DNA of 64,000 bases from contig NZ_BMIF01000010.1 in the NCBI RefSeq assembly GCF_014641695.1, positions 98,735 through 162,734 on the forward strand, given 5' to 3'. Origin of the DNA: Nitratireductor aestuarii (lineage in GTDB: Bacteria > Pseudomonadota > Alphaproteobacteria > Rhizobiales > Rhizobiaceae). The notes under the pieces are model-generated. The model searched no databases and was not told the origin of the DNA. It was given only the letters and a program-made list of their open reading frames with translations. Shown here piece after piece: positions 53,117 to 61,767 of the stretch (position 1 is its first letter; each line of letters starts with the position of its first letter). A program made the position numbers and the translations under genes.

Positions 53117-53941
53117 ATGGCCATCACAACGTTCTTCAGCAGTGTAGCGGCCAGTGGCCGGGAGTTGACACTTTCAGACATCATCAATGCCGAGCAGACC
53201 CGTAACACTGCGATCTCGCTTCTCTCGGTCCTGGCGCTGGTCGGCATCTGGCAGGTTGGCGCCTGGTCGCTTCCCTCGAGCGTCCTGCCCGCCCCGACCA
53301 CAGTGGTCCAGGCGCTTGCCGCGAACCTCGCCAAGCCGGACATCTGGATCGACATAGGCATCACGCTGAGCCGCATCGCCGCCGCCTTTCTCATCTCCAT
53401 GTGTGTTGCGCTGGTGCTGGGCTTCTCCATGGCGCTGTCGAAGACGGCGGGCGTCTTCTTCCACGTCTGGATCGTCTGCGGCATCACCGTGCCGGCGCTG
53501 GTGACGATCCTCACGCTCTACATGATAATCGGGCTGAACGACACCGCCGCCGTCATCGGAGCGGCCGCACCGGTCATCCCGGTTCTCGCCATCAACATCC
53601 GCGAAGGCGTCAAGGGTATCGACCCTCGCCTGCTGGGCATGGCGCAGGCCTTCCGCGCCAAGCGCCGCCAGCAGTTTGCCTCCGTCATGGTGCCGCAGAT
53701 CGCGCCAATGCTGCTGGCCTCCACCCGCTTCGGCATCGGCCTCATCTGGAAGATGGTGCTTTTCGTCGAGCTGCTCGGCCGTGGCAGCGGCGTCGGCTAC
53801 CGCATCGAGTTCTTCTACCAGATGTTCAACATGACCGAGGTGCTGGCCTACGCGCTCAGCTTCGTCTTCGTCATGCTCTTCATCGAAGTCGCCATCCTGG
53901 GCACCATCGAACGCCGCATCTTCCGCTGGAAGAAGCAGTAA
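53117..53941 (+). CDS. ABC permease (SsuC/TauC/ThiX type)
   Basis: This 274-residue permease has six membrane segments (for example SLLSVLALVGIWQVGAW and FLISMCVALVLGFSMAL) and the BPD_transp_1 coupling loop MAQAFRAKRRQQFASVMVPQI near residue 178. This family imports sulfonates, thiamine precursors, pyrimidines and small aromatics. It stops 10 bases before the ATPase start. It forms the membrane part of the importer for the cluster. Confidence 0.92.
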   Translation: MAITTFFSSVAASGRELTLSDIINAEQTRNTAISLLSVLALVGIWQVGAWSLPSSVLPAPTTVVQALAANLAKPDIWIDIGITLSRIAAAFLISMCVALVLGFSMALSKTAGVFFHVWIVCGITVPALVTILTLYMIIGLNDTAAVIGAAAPVIPVLAINIREGVKGIDPRLLGMAQAFRAKRRQQFASVMVPQIAPMLLASTRFGIGLIWKMVLFVELLGRGSGVGYRIEFFYQMFNMTEVLAYALSFVFVMLFIEVAILGTIERRIFRWKKQ

Positions 53942-53951
53942 GGGGACAGCC

Positions 53952-54773
53952 ATGAACTACCATATCCGCGAACCCAAGGTCCCCACGATGTCCCAGATTT
54001 CTCTGACCGACATTCACAAGCAGTTTCCCGGACGGGGAAAGAAGGGTGGCTGGAAGGCGCTCGACGGCGTGTCACTCGAAATCGCCGCCGGCGAGATCGT
54101 CGGTCTTCTCGGCCCGTCGGGCTGCGGAAAATCCACGCTGCTCAACATCGTTGCTGGCCTCGACACCACCTTCGAGGGCAAATTCTCCATCCAGGGCAAG
54201 TCGCTCACGGAACAGATCGGTGCTGGCTTCCGCATCGCCTATGTCTTTCAGGAGGCTCGGCTGATGCCCTGGAGAACGCTGCGCCAGAACATCGAGTTCG
54301 TGCTGGAGGCAGCGGATTTTGCCCGCACCGAATGGCCGGGCCGCATCGACAAGGTTTTGAGCCTCGTCGAGCTTTCGAAGTTCGCCGACTTCTATCCGCT
54401 CCAGCTTTCGGGCGGCATGCAGCAGCGCGCTTCGATCGCCCGCGCCTTCGCCATCGAACCGGACATCCTGCTGATGGACGAGCCATTCAGCGCGCTTGAC
54501 GAGCTGACCGCACGCCGCCTGCGCGAAAGTCTGCTGCACATCTGGTCTGCCTTCCGCTCGACCATCCTCTTCGTCAGCCACAACGCCTTTGAATCCACCT
54601 ATCTCGGTGACCGCGTTTACATCATGAGCCCCGGCCCGGGCGGACGGATCAAGGAGCAGATCAACCTCACCCACATTCCACGGCCACGCAGCTACGAGGA
54701 CAGCGCGCTGTTCGAGCAGAGCAAGCGGGTCGTGGAGAGCCTGCGGAGACACATGGGCGAGCTGGTCGAGTGA
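53952..54773 (+). CDS. ABC transporter ATPase (SsuB/TauB type)
   Basis: This 273-residue ATPase has Walker A GPSGCGKST near residue 55, signature LSGGMQQRASIARAFA near 155 and Walker B DILLMDEPFSALDEL near 174. AAGGGGACAGCC precedes the ATG at 53952; a start at 53988 is possible. It energises the permease at 53117. Confidence 0.93.
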   Translation: MNYHIREPKVPTMSQISLTDIHKQFPGRGKKGGWKALDGVSLEIAAGEIVGLLGPSGCGKSTLLNIVAGLDTTFEGKFSIQGKSLTEQIGAGFRIAYVFQEARLMPWRTLRQNIEFVLEAADFARTEWPGRIDKVLSLVELSKFADFYPLQLSGGMQQRASIARAFAIEPDILLMDEPFSALDELTARRLRESLLHIWSAFRSTILFVSHNAFESTYLGDRVYIMSPGPGGRIKEQINLTHIPRPRSYEDSALFEQSKRVVESLRRHMGELVE

Positions 54774-54816
54774 CCAGGCGCTTGCCCATCAACAACAAGC
54801 ACAGGGGAATACTCGC

Positions 54817-55812
54817 ATGAAACTCTTTCGCAGTTTGATGACAGCGGCAGCCATCGCCGGCTCCGCCCTCCTCGCAACCTCCGCCGGAGCCGAAGCCCCG
54901 AAGGGCGACGGTTCGACGATCAGGCTCATGTCCAATCCAGTGGGCACGCAGTCCTATCCGCCATTTGTGATCAAGAAGTTCGAGCTCGACAAGAAGTACG
55001 GCTTCAACCTCGAAGTCATCCCGTTCACCAATCCGCAGGCTTCCGTCGCGGCGCTGCAAAGCGAAAGCATCGAGGCCGTCGTTCAGGACTGGATTTCTCT
55101 GGCGCGCCTGCGCAACCAGAACGTGCCGGTGATCGGCGTGGCGCCGTTCCTTTCCTACGTGAACACGGTTCTGCTGCCGGCAGACTCCGAGATCAAGACG
55201 CTGGCTGATTTCAAGGGCAAGCGCATCGGCACCTTCAGCAAGACCGGGTTCGACTGGATCATCGTGCAGGCCGTGGCGAAGAAGAACTATGGCATCGACC
55301 TCGCCAGGGAGGTGGAAGTCCAGGAGGGCGCACCGTCACTGCTGCGCGGTTCGCTGGAACAGGGCCAGCTCGACGCCACGCTCCAGTATAACTCGCTGAC
55401 ACCCGACATGGTGCTTTCCGGCAAGGCGAAGCTCATGATGACCATCCATGACGTGGTGGCAGAGCTCGGTTTCTCCGAAGCGCCCTTCCTCGTTTACACG
55501 ATGCGCGAGAAATACGCGGAGGCCCATCCCGAGAACACCAAGGCCTTCGTCGCGGCCTATCAGGAAGCGATCGACATTCTGCTCACCAACGAGGAAGTCT
55601 GGAAGGAACAGGGCGAAAACCTGAAGCTCGCACCGGAGGCGACAGAGGTCTTCCGCCAGAACGCCAGCAAGGAATTCATCAAGACCTTCACGCCCGAGAT
55701 GAACGGCATCCTAAACGAGACCTTCAAGGTGTTGCTGGATACCGCTGGCCCGGAAATCATCGGCATGACCACCATGCCGGACAAGATCCTGACGCTCGAC
55801 TACCAACCGTAA
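54817..55812 (+). CDS. NMT1/SsuA-like periplasmic binding protein (first of a tandem pair)
   Basis: This 331-residue exported protein has signal peptide ending SAGAEA. The mature chain has FELDKKYGFNLEVIPFTNPQASVAALQSESIEAVVQDW (residues about 51-88, split after Phe-Thr) and GAPSLLRGSLEQGQLDATL, the pattern of SsuA/ThiY/NMT1 receptors. About half of its residues match the next protein. Having two receptors for one permease suggests two related ligands. Confidence 0.9.
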   Translation: MKLFRSLMTAAAIAGSALLATSAGAEAPKGDGSTIRLMSNPVGTQSYPPFVIKKFELDKKYGFNLEVIPFTNPQASVAALQSESIEAVVQDWISLARLRNQNVPVIGVAPFLSYVNTVLLPADSEIKTLADFKGKRIGTFSKTGFDWIIVQAVAKKNYGIDLAREVEVQEGAPSLLRGSLEQGQLDATLQYNSLTPDMVLSGKAKLMMTIHDVVAELGFSEAPFLVYTMREKYAEAHPENTKAFVAAYQEAIDILLTNEEVWKEQGENLKLAPEATEVFRQNASKEFIKTFTPEMNGILNETFKVLLDTAGPEIIGMTTMPDKILTLDYQP

Positions 55813-55836
55813 GCGACAAGCTCAAAGCCTAACGGA

Positions 55837-55853
55837 CAGCCCTTTTGGGGCTG
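55837..55853 (+). terminator. Hairpin between the tandem binding-protein genes
   Basis: CAGCCC-TTTTG-GGGCTG lies between the two receptor genes and has no T-run. It probably stabilises the 3' end of the first message rather than stopping transcription. Confidence 0.4.
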
Positions 55854-55892
55854 CCCCTCAGCCCAGGAATCCAAATCTCAAGGAAGCTTAAC

Positions 55893-56885
55893 ATGTCGCT
55901 CTTGAAGCGCTTCCACACCACCGCCGCAGCTCTTTTCCTGGCCGCCGCATCCTTGGGCGCCGCCCATGCTGAGCCGATCGGCGATGGTGGGAAGATCCGG
56001 ATGATGGCGAGCCCTTACGGCTCGCAGTCCTTCATTCCCTTCGTGATCCAGAAGTTCGAACTGGACAAGAAATACGGCTTCGAACTGGAGCGCATCACCT
56101 TTGCCGACAGCAAGGCGTCGAGTGCTGCGTTGCAGACCGGGAGCGCTGAAATCGCGATCCAGGACTGGAACGGCCTCGCGTTGATGCGCAACGCGGGCAT
56201 CGACGTCATCGGCATTGCTCCCTTCATCACCTATGTCACGACCATCGTCGTGCCGGCAGACTCCGAGATCGAGGGCATCCCCGATCTGAAGGGCAAGAAG
56301 TTCGGCATCTTCTCGCATACGAGCACCGACTGGATCTTCGTCGAAGCCGCCGCCAGCAAGAAATACGGCATAAAACTTTCCAAGGAAGCTGAGCTGCAGG
56401 AAGGTGCGCCAACCCTTCTTCGCGGTGCGCTTGAACAGGGCCAGATCGACGCGACGCTGATGTTCTCTTCCATCTCGCCCGAGATGGTCGCAGGCGGCAA
56501 GTTCAAGGAGATCTTCACGATCCGCGATGTGACCGAAGAGCTCGGCCTGCCGCTCGCGCCCTACCTGATCATCTCCTCGACCGAACGCTACGCCAAGGAA
56601 AAGCCGGAGAACCTCAAGGCTTTTGTCGCCGCCTACAAGGAAGTGTTCGACATCCTGATGACCGATGACAGCGTGTGGCAGGAACAGGGCGCCAACATGA
56701 AGCTGTCGCCCGGAGCACTGGTAGTCTACCGCGACCAGATGCGCCGCGATCTGCTGAAAAGCTTTGAACCCGACACGGCGGAGACGCTCAGGAAGACCTT
56801 CGCAATCCTCAAGGAAACCGCAGGCTCTCAGCCGCTCGGCATGGAAGAGCTGCCGGAAACCATGCTGACGCTCGAATTTCAGTGA
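55893..56885 (+). CDS. NMT1/SsuA-like periplasmic binding protein (second of a tandem pair)
   Basis: This 330-residue exported receptor, with a signal peptide ending AAHAEP, starts IGDGGKIRMMASPYGSQSFIPFVIQKFELDKKYGF (split here after Phe-Ile) and GAPTLLRGALEQGQIDATL. It is clearly a tandem duplicate of 54817-55812. ATG 55893 follows AAGGAAGCTTAAC; the frame is open to 55845. Changes cluster in the ligand cleft regions (SEIAIQDWN versus IEAVVQDWI), consistent with different ligands. Confidence 0.92.
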   Translation: MSLLKRFHTTAAALFLAAASLGAAHAEPIGDGGKIRMMASPYGSQSFIPFVIQKFELDKKYGFELERITFADSKASSAALQTGSAEIAIQDWNGLALMRNAGIDVIGIAPFITYVTTIVVPADSEIEGIPDLKGKKFGIFSHTSTDWIFVEAAASKKYGIKLSKEAELQEGAPTLLRGALEQGQIDATLMFSSISPEMVAGGKFKEIFTIRDVTEELGLPLAPYLIISSTERYAKEKPENLKAFVAAYKEVFDILMTDDSVWQEQGANMKLSPGALVVYRDQMRRDLLKSFEPDTAETLRKTFAILKETAGSQPLGMEELPETMLTLEFQ

Positions 56886-56891
56886 ACCGCG

Positions 56892-57230
56892 ATGATCGTC
56901 GAATCCACCAACTATTTCGCCAGGCAAGGGCTCGCCCAGGCGGTGCTGGAGCGGCGGCGGGAAGGCTGCCGCCTGCGAGAGATGATGGGCCTGCCGCCAG
57001 GCCGCGTCTTCGTCAATCGCGGCGGTGCCGGCCCGGACGTTCGCTGGGAGTGCAGCTTTGCCGATGAGGCAGCCTATCAGGCAGATCTGGCGGCTCGCGA
57101 CAAGAGCCCCGCATTCGCCGCCCAGCGGCAAGAGATGGGGGCGCTCCTCGAGCGCTTCGAGCGGCACATCTTTGAACTTGATGACGAGACCTGCCTTACG
57201 AGCCAGGGCGTGCTCGAACAAACACCATAA
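56892..57230 (+). CDS. Small dimeric alpha/beta-barrel-like protein
   Basis: This 112-residue soluble protein starts MIVESTNYFARQGLAQAVLERRREGCRLREMMGLPPGRV (split after Glu-Arg), then RWECSFADEAAYQADLAARDKSPAFAAQRQEMGALLERFERHIFEL. The beta-alpha-beta-beta-alpha-beta pattern with a SPAFAAQR helix is that of ferredoxin-like dimeric barrels (ABM, EthD, NIPSNAP). Its ATG is 7 bases after the receptor stop. Such proteins often isomerise or cyclise unstable intermediates, so a step between the monooxygenases and the asparaginase-like enzyme is possible. Confidence 0.65.
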   Translation: MIVESTNYFARQGLAQAVLERRREGCRLREMMGLPPGRVFVNRGGAGPDVRWECSFADEAAYQADLAARDKSPAFAAQRQEMGALLERFERHIFELDDETCLTSQGVLEQTP

Positions 57231-57242
57231 GGGGAACGAAAA

Positions 57243-58961
57243 ATGGCCCAAAGCAACACTGGACCGGGCAAGAAGATCCGGATCGCACATCTGGCAGGTC
57301 CCAATGCGACCATCCAGAACACGCCGCCGCTCGTCACCTCCAACAAGGCGCGTGCCCGGCACGGTCTGCCGCTGCTCACAGACGTCGAAGGCAACCCCTC
57401 TCGCTACGACGTGCTGCGCCCGCAGAAGCTTGCTGCGCCGGTTGTCGTTTACGTCGAACAGTTTTCCGCCCATCCGCTCGAAAAGGATCTGGCCGAACTC
57501 TACGCCGAACCGGACGGCTACCTTGATGAGTACGGCGAGTTTACCCGTGAGCGCCGATCGGAAACCGACAAGCCGGTTTTCAAGGTAGAGCTGAAGCCCG
57601 AGGACGGATACTACCCCCTTCCCTATATGGCGCTGCAGGCCGATGGCTCGCCGTGGGAGACGGACGGCACCGGCGCGCGCGTCGAGCGCGCGAAAAGCCG
57701 TCAGCCGTTCATGCCGGACGGCAAGCGCACCTTCGATGAGGTCGACCGGCTCGGCATCGACTCGCTCGGCATCGGCAACACGATCTCCAACTATGCGGAG
57801 GTCGATTACTTCCGCTTGGCCCCTTCCGGCGGCTACACCAAGGGCCTTTCAGCTTCAGAGCGTTCGGACCAGGGCGAAGGCGACATCGCGCCCGAAACTC
57901 CCGGCAAGGATTTCTTCCACTATCGTCCGGCGCATCTCAACGCCTCGCCGCCCCGCATGACGCTCGCGCGCATCACCAACATGGCGCAGGAAATCCTGGG
58001 CTCCGGCGAATATGATGGCGCTATCTGGACGCAAGGCAGCCCCCGCATTGAGGAAACGGTCTACTGGTTCAGCCTTGCGCTCGACATCAAGGTGCCGATC
58101 TGCGGCAACGCTTCCCAGCGTTATCATGGCCAGATCAGCAACGACGGGCCGAAAAACCTCGCCGACTCTGTCGAGTGGCTCCGCTCCAAGGTCTGGGCCG
58201 ACGAAGATGGCAAGAACCGCGCGGGCATCGTGATGGTGCAGGACCAGCGCGTATTTGCGGCTCGCGAGGTGACGAAGGTGGACGCGCGTCCCGGCGGCTA
58301 CGCCGCTGCTGGCGGCCATGGCGGCATTCTGGGTGCTGCCGGTGGCGGCACGGGCTCCGTGCTGCGCTACATCCCCGCGACGAAGCACACCTGGCAGTCG
58401 GAGGTGAGCATCACCAAGCTGCCGTCCAGCGTGACAGGCCTCCGCGGCACCCCTTCGGGCATCGAGACGATCACCGTTGCCATCAAGGATGCGGAAGGCA
58501 AGCTTCTCGAAACCGCAATCCCGAAGGTCTCCATCGTCAAGGACGCAAGCTACATCGAGGATGACTGGGAGAGCGATCCGGCGCAGGAAGTCGATACGAT
58601 TGCCTTCATGGAATACAAGCTGAAGAACGCGCCGCTCTCAGGCTTCGTGCTCGAAGGCCTCAACCCCTATGGCAAACCTGCCGCAACAGCCAAGTCACGC
58701 ATTCTGCTCCAGGCCGTCTACTCGGGCTTCCCGGTCGTCAATGTCGGGCGTGGTACAACGGAAGGCTTTGCCATCCGTGGCGGCCCCTTCATTGCAGGCT
58801 CCAATCTCACCTCGGTGAAGGCGCGCATGCTGCTGATGTTATGCATCATGAAGTTCGGCATGCTTCCGCCAGCGAAGGATCCGCTCAACCCGACTGCCGC
58901 GGAAAAGCAGGCTACGGAAGAGGTGCTGACGAAGTATCAGGCGATCTTCGACACGCACTGA
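57243..58961 (+). CDS. Asparaginase-superfamily amidohydrolase-like protein with altered active site
   Basis: The 572-residue protein has an unrecognised N-terminal region (1-170) and an asparaginase-like domain (about 171-572). GNTIS (180 = presumed Thr of GGTIA), then DGAIWTQGSPRIEETVYWF in place of DGVVITHGTDTLEETAYF, then ISNDGPKNLADSVEW and FAAREVTK with the catalytic Lys. So the Thr and Lys are kept, Thr89 becomes Ser266 and the Asp of GTDT becomes Pro267. Either the amide substrate is different or activity is altered. The last gene of the cluster, ending at a palindromic element and terminator, it likely hydrolyses an amide bond produced by ring opening. Confidence 0.78.
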   Translation: MAQSNTGPGKKIRIAHLAGPNATIQNTPPLVTSNKARARHGLPLLTDVEGNPSRYDVLRPQKLAAPVVVYVEQFSAHPLEKDLAELYAEPDGYLDEYGEFTRERRSETDKPVFKVELKPEDGYYPLPYMALQADGSPWETDGTGARVERAKSRQPFMPDGKRTFDEVDRLGIDSLGIGNTISNYAEVDYFRLAPSGGYTKGLSASERSDQGEGDIAPETPGKDFFHYRPAHLNASPPRMTLARITNMAQEILGSGEYDGAIWTQGSPRIEETVYWFSLALDIKVPICGNASQRYHGQISNDGPKNLADSVEWLRSKVWADEDGKNRAGIVMVQDQRVFAAREVTKVDARPGGYAAAGGHGGILGAAGGGTGSVLRYIPATKHTWQSEVSITKLPSSVTGLRGTPSGIETITVAIKDAEGKLLETAIPKVSIVKDASYIEDDWESDPAQEVDTIAFMEYKLKNAPLSGFVLEGLNPYGKPAATAKSRILLQAVYSGFPVVNVGRGTTEGFAIRGGPFIAGSNLTSVKARMLLMLCIMKFGMLPPAKDPLNPTAAEKQATEEVLTKYQAIFDTH

Positions 58962-59066
58962 TCATTTCAGTGTTTCACAGAAACGCTGAAATGACATAAG
59001 CCATTGTTTTAACGCAATTCCGGACGGAAAAACAGGTTCCCACTTTTCCTGGAATTGCTCTAAAAC
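58962..59066. repeat. Rhizobial intergenic mosaic element (RIME-like)
   Basis: Two palindromes in tandem. The first, CATTTCAG-T-GTTTC/GAAAC-G-CTGAAATG (58962-58994), begins at the stop codon. The second, GTTTTA-ACGCAATTCC with GGAATTGC-TCTAAAAC (59006-59066), surrounds a GGACGGAAAAAC...TTTTCC core. This arrangement is the abundant interspersed palindromic unit of Rhizobium/Sinorhizobium genomes as I remember it. No transposase. Confidence 0.75.
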
Positions 59067-59093
59067 CAATCCAGGAGATGCGGCACCCCTTGG

Positions 59094-59126
59094 GGCGGAA
59101 GGAAAGTTCCTTCCGCCTTCTTTTTT
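59094..59126 (+). terminator. Terminator of the asparaginase-like gene cluster
   Basis: GGCGGAAGGAA/TTCCTTCCGCC hairpin with a 2-base loop followed by TTCTTTTTT. Confidence 0.88.
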
Positions 59127-59141
59127 GCCTTCGTGAGGTTC

Positions 59142-59177
59142 AAAAAGAAACAGCCAGACGGGGCCCCCATCTGGCTG
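59142..59177 (-). terminator. Terminator of the autotransporter gene
   Basis: CAGCCAGA...TCTGGCTG with a GGGGCCCCC inner stem, followed on the minus strand by TTTCTTTTTG, 28 bases after the stop at 59205. Confidence 0.88.
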
Positions 59178-59204
59178 TTTGTTATTTCACGTTCTCTGAC
59201 GCCT

Positions 59205-61190
59205 TCAGAATTTGTAGCTGAGGCCACCCTGGACGCTTGCGGAGGCTACGCCTTCCGAGCTGTAACCCGCTTTGCCAACCAGCGAGAAATCATAGTTGCC
59301 CTTGGTAAAGCCAACGTCCACGCCGACGTAGCCACGGGCTTCCGAAGCCGACATCCCTGCGATCTCATAGGAGGTGTTGATCAGCGACGCGTCGACCTTG
59401 CGGCCGTCGATGAACGTGCCTTCTGCACCGAGCTTGCCGCTGGCGCTCCAGCCTTCCTCGCCTGCACCAAAGCGCAGCGTGCCGAGTTCGAGTTCGCCGT
59501 TCACCGAAAACACATGGGTGAACTGCGACCCGACGGAAAGCTCCGACAACGTCTCGGAATAGCCATCCTGATGGATGGCGGCATAGAGCAGAGTCATGCT
59601 CGGGGTCAGGCGCAGGTTGCCCAGCTCGTGATCCATGCCGACGGTGATCGACGGGCTCACGAAGATACCGTTGTATTCGCCGTAGGCCGTGACGATGCCA
59701 CCCTCTGCCATATTGTCGTTCATGCGGCGCGAGCTGTTGCTGGTGGTAGCGCCGAGACCGGCAGTCACATCAACAAAGGTAGAGCCATGAGCGAACGATC
59801 CATAGGCGCCGCCCATAATCGTGGTCGTGTCCACACGCGAACCCATGGCTAGCCGCGCTACACCATCGCCAAAGCCGAGGAATGCACCAACGAGGCTGCC
59901 GTCAGCATAGCGCTTGTCGAAGCCGAAAACACCGCCGCCAAGGCTGGTGCTGAAGCCTTCGCTGCTGCCACGCGGCGAAGAAGCCGCGCCAAATCCGCGA
60001 GCCCAGGCGGTATAGCCTTCATCAGCCTCTGCCGTGCGTACAACCGCAGGGGTCGCGGCATAGCCGAGCGGAACCATATCGCCCGCCGCGCCAAGTCGGC
60101 GCCCACTCATGTGGCCGCGAACCGCGCCCGAAACCGCACTGTTGGCCTCAATGGCTACGGTATTGCCGCCATGTACGAGGCCCGGGGTCAGGACGGTGAG
60201 CACACCGTTGTTCTCTGCAAGAATCTGGCGGTCGGTGATGATCGTTGTCGGCATGCCGTCAATGGTCAGCCGCGCATCGAAGCCGTAATCCACGTACAAC
60301 GTCGCCGTATCGGGCTCGGCAAAGTAGATCCCGCCCTCAGTCACAGAACCTGCCACAAGCATCAGCATCTGGTCGGCCTTCCCCATGTAGAAGGCTTCCG
60401 CGTCCTTGCTGATGACTGTGCCGCTGCTCGCCACGGCCATGCCGGCCGCATTGGCGTAGACGGCCTGGGCGCCCTCACCGGTTGCTTCGATCCTGCCGTA
60501 GTTCAACAGCATCGTCCTACTGTCTTCGGTGTCATCATAGACGTAGACACCGATACCGTCCTCGCCACTTGTACGCAGGATACCGTTATTTGTAATCACC
60601 GCGTGCGAACCGTAGACATAAATGCCGTAAGCGTCGGTTCCCCGCGTCTCGATCAGCCCGTTGTTGGTGATTACTACATCGTCGGCATCTTCGGCATAGA
60701 CGCCATAGGAATTTTCATCGGCGAAAGTAGCAACTGTGCCGTTGTTGATGAAGACGAAGTCGCCGGCAGTCGTGTAGACGCCATAGCCGCACTCACCGAA
60801 GGTGAAGATATCGCCCTCGTTGGCGATGGTCGTGAAAGTGCCCGTGGAGTAAAGCCCATAGGCTGCATAACCATAGGTCTGGATCGTCCCATCATTGTTG
60901 ACGGTCGAGCCGTCTCCGTTGATCGTGACTGCGTCTCCATCAGCCGCTTCGATCAGGCCCCCGTTGTTCAGAACCTGAGAATCGGCATCCATCACAACGG
61001 CGCCGTCTACCGTGGAAACAGTGCCGCCAGCCTCAACTGTCAGCGTATCACCGACGCTTTCAAGGGTCTGGGTTATGCCCGCAATCTGACCATCTTCAAT
61101 AACGATGTCGACTGCAAGCGCTGAGCTTGCACCGATTGAACCAACCGCGACAATCGCAGTCGGCAAAACCGCCATACCCCTCAATTTCAT
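59205..61190 (-). CDS. Autotransporter (type Va) with repeat passenger
   Basis: This is a 661-residue surface protein: a signal peptide (MKLRGMAVLPTAIVAVGSIGASSALA), a passenger of imperfect repeats about 24-28 residues long (NNGLIETRGTDAYGIYVYGS and similar, residues 60-260), and a C-terminal 12-strand beta-barrel (from about TAWARGFG, residue 395) ending in Phe (GGLSYKF), the export signature of autotransporters. The passenger repeats resemble left-handed beta-helices. The ATG is 6 bases after GGGGC. Its cargo could be an adhesin; no enzyme motif is seen. Confidence 0.9.
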   Translation of the reverse strand: MKLRGMAVLPTAIVAVGSIGASSALAVDIVIEDGQIAGITQTLESVGDTLTVEAGGTVSTVDGAVVMDADSQVLNNGGLIEAADGDAVTINGDGSTVNNDGTIQTYGYAAYGLYSTGTFTTIANEGDIFTFGECGYGVYTTAGDFVFINNGTVATFADENSYGVYAEDADDVVITNNGLIETRGTDAYGIYVYGSHAVITNNGILRTSGEDGIGVYVYDDTEDSRTMLLNYGRIEATGEGAQAVYANAAGMAVASSGTVISKDAEAFYMGKADQMLMLVAGSVTEGGIYFAEPDTATLYVDYGFDARLTIDGMPTTIITDRQILAENNGVLTVLTPGLVHGGNTVAIEANSAVSGAVRGHMSGRRLGAAGDMVPLGYAATPAVVRTAEADEGYTAWARGFGAASSPRGSSEGFSTSLGGGVFGFDKRYADGSLVGAFLGFGDGVARLAMGSRVDTTTIMGGAYGSFAHGSTFVDVTAGLGATTSNSSRRMNDNMAEGGIVTAYGEYNGIFVSPSITVGMDHELGNLRLTPSMTLLYAAIHQDGYSETLSELSVGSQFTHVFSVNGELELGTLRFGAGEEGWSASGKLGAEGTFIDGRKVDASLINTSYEIAGMSASEARGYVGVDVGFTKGNYDFSLVGKAGYSSEGVASASVQGGLSYKF

Positions 61191-61767
61191 CTTATGCCCC
61201 TAAATCGACTGCGTCGAATACGTTAGCTCGACGCATAAACAGTATGCTGTGCTAATAAACCGCCCTGAACCTGTAGCATGCGGGAGCGAAGCGTCAAGGG
61301 TATGGAAATAATGTTTAATAAGCAGAAGCAGCCGTGCGCCACCCGATGAAGCCGACGCCTAGACTTCCCTGATGTAAGCCCAACCGAGATGTTGATTTTC
61401 GGGGGCGCAGCCCCCGCACCCGCTCTCACCGGTTTCGTTGCGAATGATGGTGCGAAGCCCACCCGCGCTGGGTTCTTGCGTGGTTCAAGGACGTCGCTAT
61501 CGCTGTCATCGAAAAGCGCAGTGGCGATTGTCCGCCCCTCCCAAAAAATGTCGTTTATCGGTTAAACCTCTTTTCCGAATAACTTCACTGCTTATCCGAC
61601 TACACCCATCCATTCCCGCGACTTTTTTCTTATTACCAAATATCCGGCTGATGCACTTTACTGCCAAACGGATGGAATTGTCCGGATTCTCCTAATGAAG
61701 TGCTAGCGAGCATTTACCGCTAGATTGATTGACGGAAGTAAACGCGGATGACTATTAGGATGCTTAC
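61191..61767. other. Intergenic region with an autotransporter leader palindrome
   Basis: About 575 bp without convincing genes. The inverted repeat TGCGTCGA-N10-TCGACGCA (61210-61235) lies 20 bases upstream of the autotransporter ATG in its leader, so it may be an operator or translation-blocking hairpin. A GGGGGCGC/GCCCCC hairpin occurs near 61410. A small ORF (61438-61695) is low-quality and not called. The right half is AT-rich and may hold the promoter of the next gene. Confidence 0.45.

Noticed and set aside
55878..57473. 531-codon minus-strand open frame
   Set aside because: Antisense to the second binding-protein gene and the alpha/beta-barrel gene; both plus-strand proteins have clear family patterns.
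61438..61695. 85-codon plus-strand ORF in the autotransporter upstream region
   Set aside because: No ribosome-binding site, no coding pattern or family match, and mixed composition.
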